From contig CALGBY010000094.1 of the NCBI GenBank assembly GCA_937886445.1, positions 1 to 15,898 on the forward strand: a DNA stretch of 15,898 nucleotides, given 5' to 3'. Below are positions 13,977 to 15,898 of this stretch, in pieces. The notes under the pieces were generated by a model, which saw only the letters and a list, made by a program, of their open reading frames with translations, was not told the origin of the DNA and did not search any database. How positions within the stretch are numbered: the stretch's first letter is position 1; the number at the start of each line of letters is the position of its first letter. This stretch comes from an uncultured Clostridia bacterium (GTDB lineage: Bacteria > Bacillota > Clostridia > Christensenellales > Aristaeellaceae). The position numbers and the translations under genes were made by a program.

Positions 13977-14645
13977 ATGAGCTTAGGCAGCAATCTTCAG
14001 TATCTTCGTCAACTCAGCGGCAACATGACTCAGGAATCTCTGGCTGAAAAACTGAATGTAAGCCGTCAAACAGTTTCAAAATGGGAGATGGACGCGGCAA
14101 ACCCGGAAATGGATAAGGCCCTGGAGCTGTGCAGGATCTTCAACTGCTCACTGGATAATCTGTTCAGGGAGGACATGGACAAACGCAGTGATAAGTATTC
14201 AAACCTGCGTGTGGAAAAGGTGCCCGGTTTCCGTTACTCGGAATACACCGTCATCAGCACCGATCCGGAGGGAGACGCCATAGAAAAGGTGCGCAGCTTT
14301 GCGAAGGAGAACGGCGATGAAAATCCCAGAGTGATCGGTTGGGACTTTCCGCGGCTTTCAGTCGAACAGATCAATGTTTACAACATGCATGGCTATACGG
14401 CAGCCTGGATCATACCGGAGGGGATCGATCCGAAGGGGCTTCAGGTAAAAAAGCAAAACGCCCATCTTTATGCGGCCATCCACATCGATCGTCCTATGGA
14501 CGACCCGTTCGTGACGATTCCGGGAGCTTACAGAACGCTGGATGACTTCATGCGTACGAACGGCTATACCCATGTAGAAAATGAAGTGATCCCCTGCTTT
14601 GAGACCGACGGTGAGAGCATGGATGTGTATATCGCCTGCAAGTAA
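13977..14645 (+). CDS. XRE-family regulator with GyrI-like effector-binding domain
   Basis: A two-domain transcription regulator, 222 aa. Residues 1-62 form an XRE/HTH_3 DNA-binding domain (LRQLSGNMTQESLAEKLNVS, then RQTVSKWE). Residues about 77-222 look like the GyrI-like (AraC effector-binding, SOUL-fold) domain, with RVEKVPGFRYSEY, HLYAAIHIDRPMDDPFVTIPGAYRTLDDFMRTNGY and a final MDVYIACK strand. This domain binds small, often hydrophobic, molecules in multidrug regulators such as Rob and BmrR. The ATG at 13977 has AAGGAG 7 nt upstream; the frame continues upstream to 13884 without a better start. No efflux gene adjoins it, so the target is unknown. Confidence 0.88.
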   Translation: MSLGSNLQYLRQLSGNMTQESLAEKLNVSRQTVSKWEMDAANPEMDKALELCRIFNCSLDNLFREDMDKRSDKYSNLRVEKVPGFRYSEYTVISTDPEGDAIEKVRSFAKENGDENPRVIGWDFPRLSVEQINVYNMHGYTAAWIIPEGIDPKGLQVKKQNAHLYAAIHIDRPMDDPFVTIPGAYRTLDDFMRTNGYTHVENEVIPCFETDGESMDVYIACK

Positions 14646-14678
14646 TACAGCGAAGCGGCAACTGATCTTTTGAAAACG

Positions 14679-14728
14679 CCTGTCTCATCGGGCGCAGTCC
14701 ATTGTGTCTGCGCCTGATGAGAAACAGG
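14679..14728 (+). terminator. Strong hairpin after the XRE-GyrI gene, probable terminator
   Basis: A near-complete ~20-bp stem (CCTGTcTCATCgGGCGCAG with its complement) and a ~10-nt loop begin 33 nt after the stop codon. The tail (AAAAGCTTTGTTT) is only moderately T-rich, so termination is likely but not certain. Its symmetry would also let it act for transcripts on the other strand. Confidence 0.6.
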
Positions 14729-14742
14729 AAAAGCTTTGTTTA

Positions 14743-14936
14743 TGGCAATACCGTACAATTCGTCAGCACACTGAACGGTGCCTATGACCCGCCCTACGGA
14801 TAAGGCCCTATTGAGCATTTTATAGGCCGGTCGTACGTGATCTTCAAACCGGCATCCGGAAAACCTTCAATTTTCGCAAGCGAATCTGCTGAAAAATACA
14901 CCCGCCATCATAATGACTCATTTATGCGGTATTGCC
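14743..14936. repeat. Complete 194-bp TA-flanked inverted-repeat element (family A)
   Basis: The element is bounded by GGCAATACCG at 14744 and CGGTATTGCC ending at 14936, with TA on both sides (14741-14742 and 14937-14938). Both outer parts match the copy at 1-135 in reverse orientation (36 of 39 and 44 of 50 bases). The middle 78 bp (14783-14860) is unrelated to the middle of that copy and lacks the shared core, but has its own inverted repeat, GGCCcTAT with ATAGGCC. No transposase gene is present. Confidence 0.8.
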
Positions 14937-15026
14937 TATATGATATCATCCGGATGCGCAAATACCGCTTTACGCGGTCATTCCATGCATACAGCATTCT
15001 CTATTCCGAAAGCGAGGGACAATCTG

Positions 15027-15491
15027 ATGAAGCAGAAAAACGCAAATACGACCGGTGCCGTTCTTTGGACGGTACTTTCCTGCGCGATCCATATCGCTTT
15101 ATTCCGTAACAAAATCGACCTGAGCCTGCCGGTCATCAGCAGGCTTCTCTTTTTCATTCTTGCCGTCATGATCACATTACCGCTGCACGAGATCATACAT
15201 TGCGTGTTTATGATGGCCGTCGGTCTTAAGAACGCAAGGGTCCGCTTCGGCAGGGATCCGCTTGGGATCCCTTCGCTGCGCTCTGTCGCAGGCGGAGAGG
15301 TACACGGGAGTAAACGTGTCATTTTCCTTGCTGCCCCGTTCCTGTTGCTGACCGTGATACCGGATATCATATTTTTCCTGAGTGAAAAGATATTCTTACT
15401 TTTCTTCATCATGTCCGTGTGCAACTTGGCAGGCTGCTATTTCGACCTGACAGACATCGCCGGGTATATCGCAGCTGAAAAGCATGCCTGA
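15027..15491 (+). CDS. DUF3267-type membrane zinc metalloprotease-like protein
   Basis: A 154-aa integral membrane protein with about four hydrophobic helices (10-26, 33-52, around 105-123, 126-145). HEIIH at 54-58 is the HExxH zinc-binding and catalytic motif, placed at the end of a helix as in DUF3267 putative zincins. The late segment CNLAGCYFDLTDIAG has the NxxGxxxD pattern found in these proteins, where Asp would be a third ligand. The ATG at 15027 follows GAGGGA at suitable spacing; the frame extends up to 14913, but that part lies in the family A element and is not coding. Substrate and role are unknown. Confidence 0.78.
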   Translation: MKQKNANTTGAVLWTVLSCAIHIALFRNKIDLSLPVISRLLFFILAVMITLPLHEIIHCVFMMAVGLKNARVRFGRDPLGIPSLRSVAGGEVHGSKRVIFLAAPFLLLTVIPDIIFFLSEKIFLLFFIMSVCNLAGCYFDLTDIAGYIAAEKHA

Positions 15492-15845
15492 CCGATTCAG
15501 AAAAAGCTTAATGCCATCTCTCCGGAAGATGTGCCAATGTCTGGTTGAAAAACGGCCGGACGCATTTTTCAGATTTATCGCATATATAATCTGCAGAACA
15601 CATTGAAAATTCACTAAAGGCAGAAACATAAAGCAATAGCAGTTATCAGTGATATTGAAAAATGAGGCTATAACCCGCTTTCCAAGTCATCCTGTAACCT
15701 TGCCGGGCTTTGACATCGGCTCCCCTGTTTGTGTTTGTCAGGTTGGTGTATATAAATTCACAATCCATGCTTTGTTACTGCCCGTTTCCGGGCATATTCA
15801 TGCTCTTCGTTCCATAACATATGCCGACCGGCGGATATTAAAAAA
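15492..15845. other. Gene-poor stretch between the zincin gene and an insertion-sequence end
   Basis: No recognisable gene is present. Only a short minus-strand frame (15768-15646) and scattered AT-rich sequence are seen; a terminator for the zincin gene is not obvious. Sequence of this type next to an insertion sequence is often decayed accessory DNA. Confidence 0.5.
15646..15768 (-). CDS. Short unassigned open frame (40 codons)
   Basis: An ATG-to-TGA frame of 40 codons, beginning MDCEFIYTNLTNTNRG and ending SLIFQYH. It is basic and aromatic-rich, and has no ribosome binding site at the expected place. I do not recognise it. It might be the remnant of a larger gene or a chance frame. Confidence 0.2.
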   Translation of the reverse strand: MDCEFIYTNLTNTNRGADVKARQGYRMTWKAGYSLIFQYH

Positions 15846-15898
15846 GGGGCTGTTGCACAAGTCCCGAGAAAAAAAGAGAGTGAAAAGTTGTGGGAGAC
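15846..15898. mobile_element. Probable left end of an insertion sequence, cut by the window edge
   Basis: GGGGCTGTTGCACAAGTCC begins at 15846. Starts of the form GGGxCTGTTGCA are common terminal inverted repeats of insertion sequences of the IS1182 and IS5/IS4-related groups. The other end and any transposase lie beyond the window, so the family cannot be fixed. Confidence 0.55.

Noticed and set aside
1..15898. CRISPR array, defence cluster, tRNA or rRNA genes
   Set aside because: No regularly spaced repeats, no recognisable defence proteins and no tRNA or rRNA features were found on reading both strands.

Overview
The window reads as chromosome from an obligately anaerobic Clostridia-type bacterium. 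The reasons are a six-gene-type Rnf operon in the clostridial order, strong AGGAGG ribosome binding sites, consensus sigma-A promoters, and an ABC sugar-uptake locus with an intracellular GH13 amylase. The substrate-binding protein has an Ala-Gln-Ala signal-peptidase-I site instead of a lipobox, which recalls gut or rumen Christensenellales-like lineages, but that placement is only a guess.

Layout. Bases 1-135 are the end of a small terminal-inverted-repeat element abutting the rnfB stop codon. Bases 135-5313 (minus strand) form one transcription unit: a near-consensus promoter (5285-5313), a ~170-nt structured leader, a stand-alone FAD-synthetase (FMN adenylyltransferase) domain, then rnfC, rnfD, rnfE, rnfA and rnfB with overlapping or closely spaced ends. 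rnfG, normally between rnfD and rnfE, is missing: rnfD and rnfE overlap by 8 bp. The rest of the complex looks intact, including the RnfD flavinylation threonine and the RnfA/RnfE intramembrane cluster cysteines. The Rnf complex couples ferredoxin oxidation and NAD+ reduction to ion pumping, and an FMN adenylyltransferase would supply FAD, the donor used by ApbE-type flavin transferases.

Bases 5457-11857 (minus strand) are a maltodextrin-type locus: a consensus promoter with a LacI/CcpA-like operator, an extracellular binding protein, an intercistronic hairpin, two permeases, a cytoplasmic cyclomaltodextrinase/neopullulanase-like GH13 enzyme, a LacI-family regulator, and a strong terminator. 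No ATPase is encoded here, so a shared MsmK/MalK elsewhere is expected.

Bases 11900-15898 are a looser accessory stretch: an isolated terminator, an NlpC/P60-like protein, a 160-bp TA-flanked element, a GNAT acetyltransferase, an unassigned consensus promoter with a palindrome in its spacer, an XRE regulator fused to a GyrI-like ligand-binding domain, another TA-flanked element, a DUF3267-type membrane zincin, a gene-poor stretch, and what looks like the left end of an insertion sequence cut by the window edge.

The most interesting points are the Rnf operon without rnfG but led by a flavin-nucleotide enzyme and an unexplained structured leader, and the small TA-flanked elements. Two different inverted-repeat families share the same hairpin core, and two of the three copies sit so that the element supplies the last base of a neighbouring gene's stop codon. 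No defence system, CRISPR array, tRNA or rRNA was seen.
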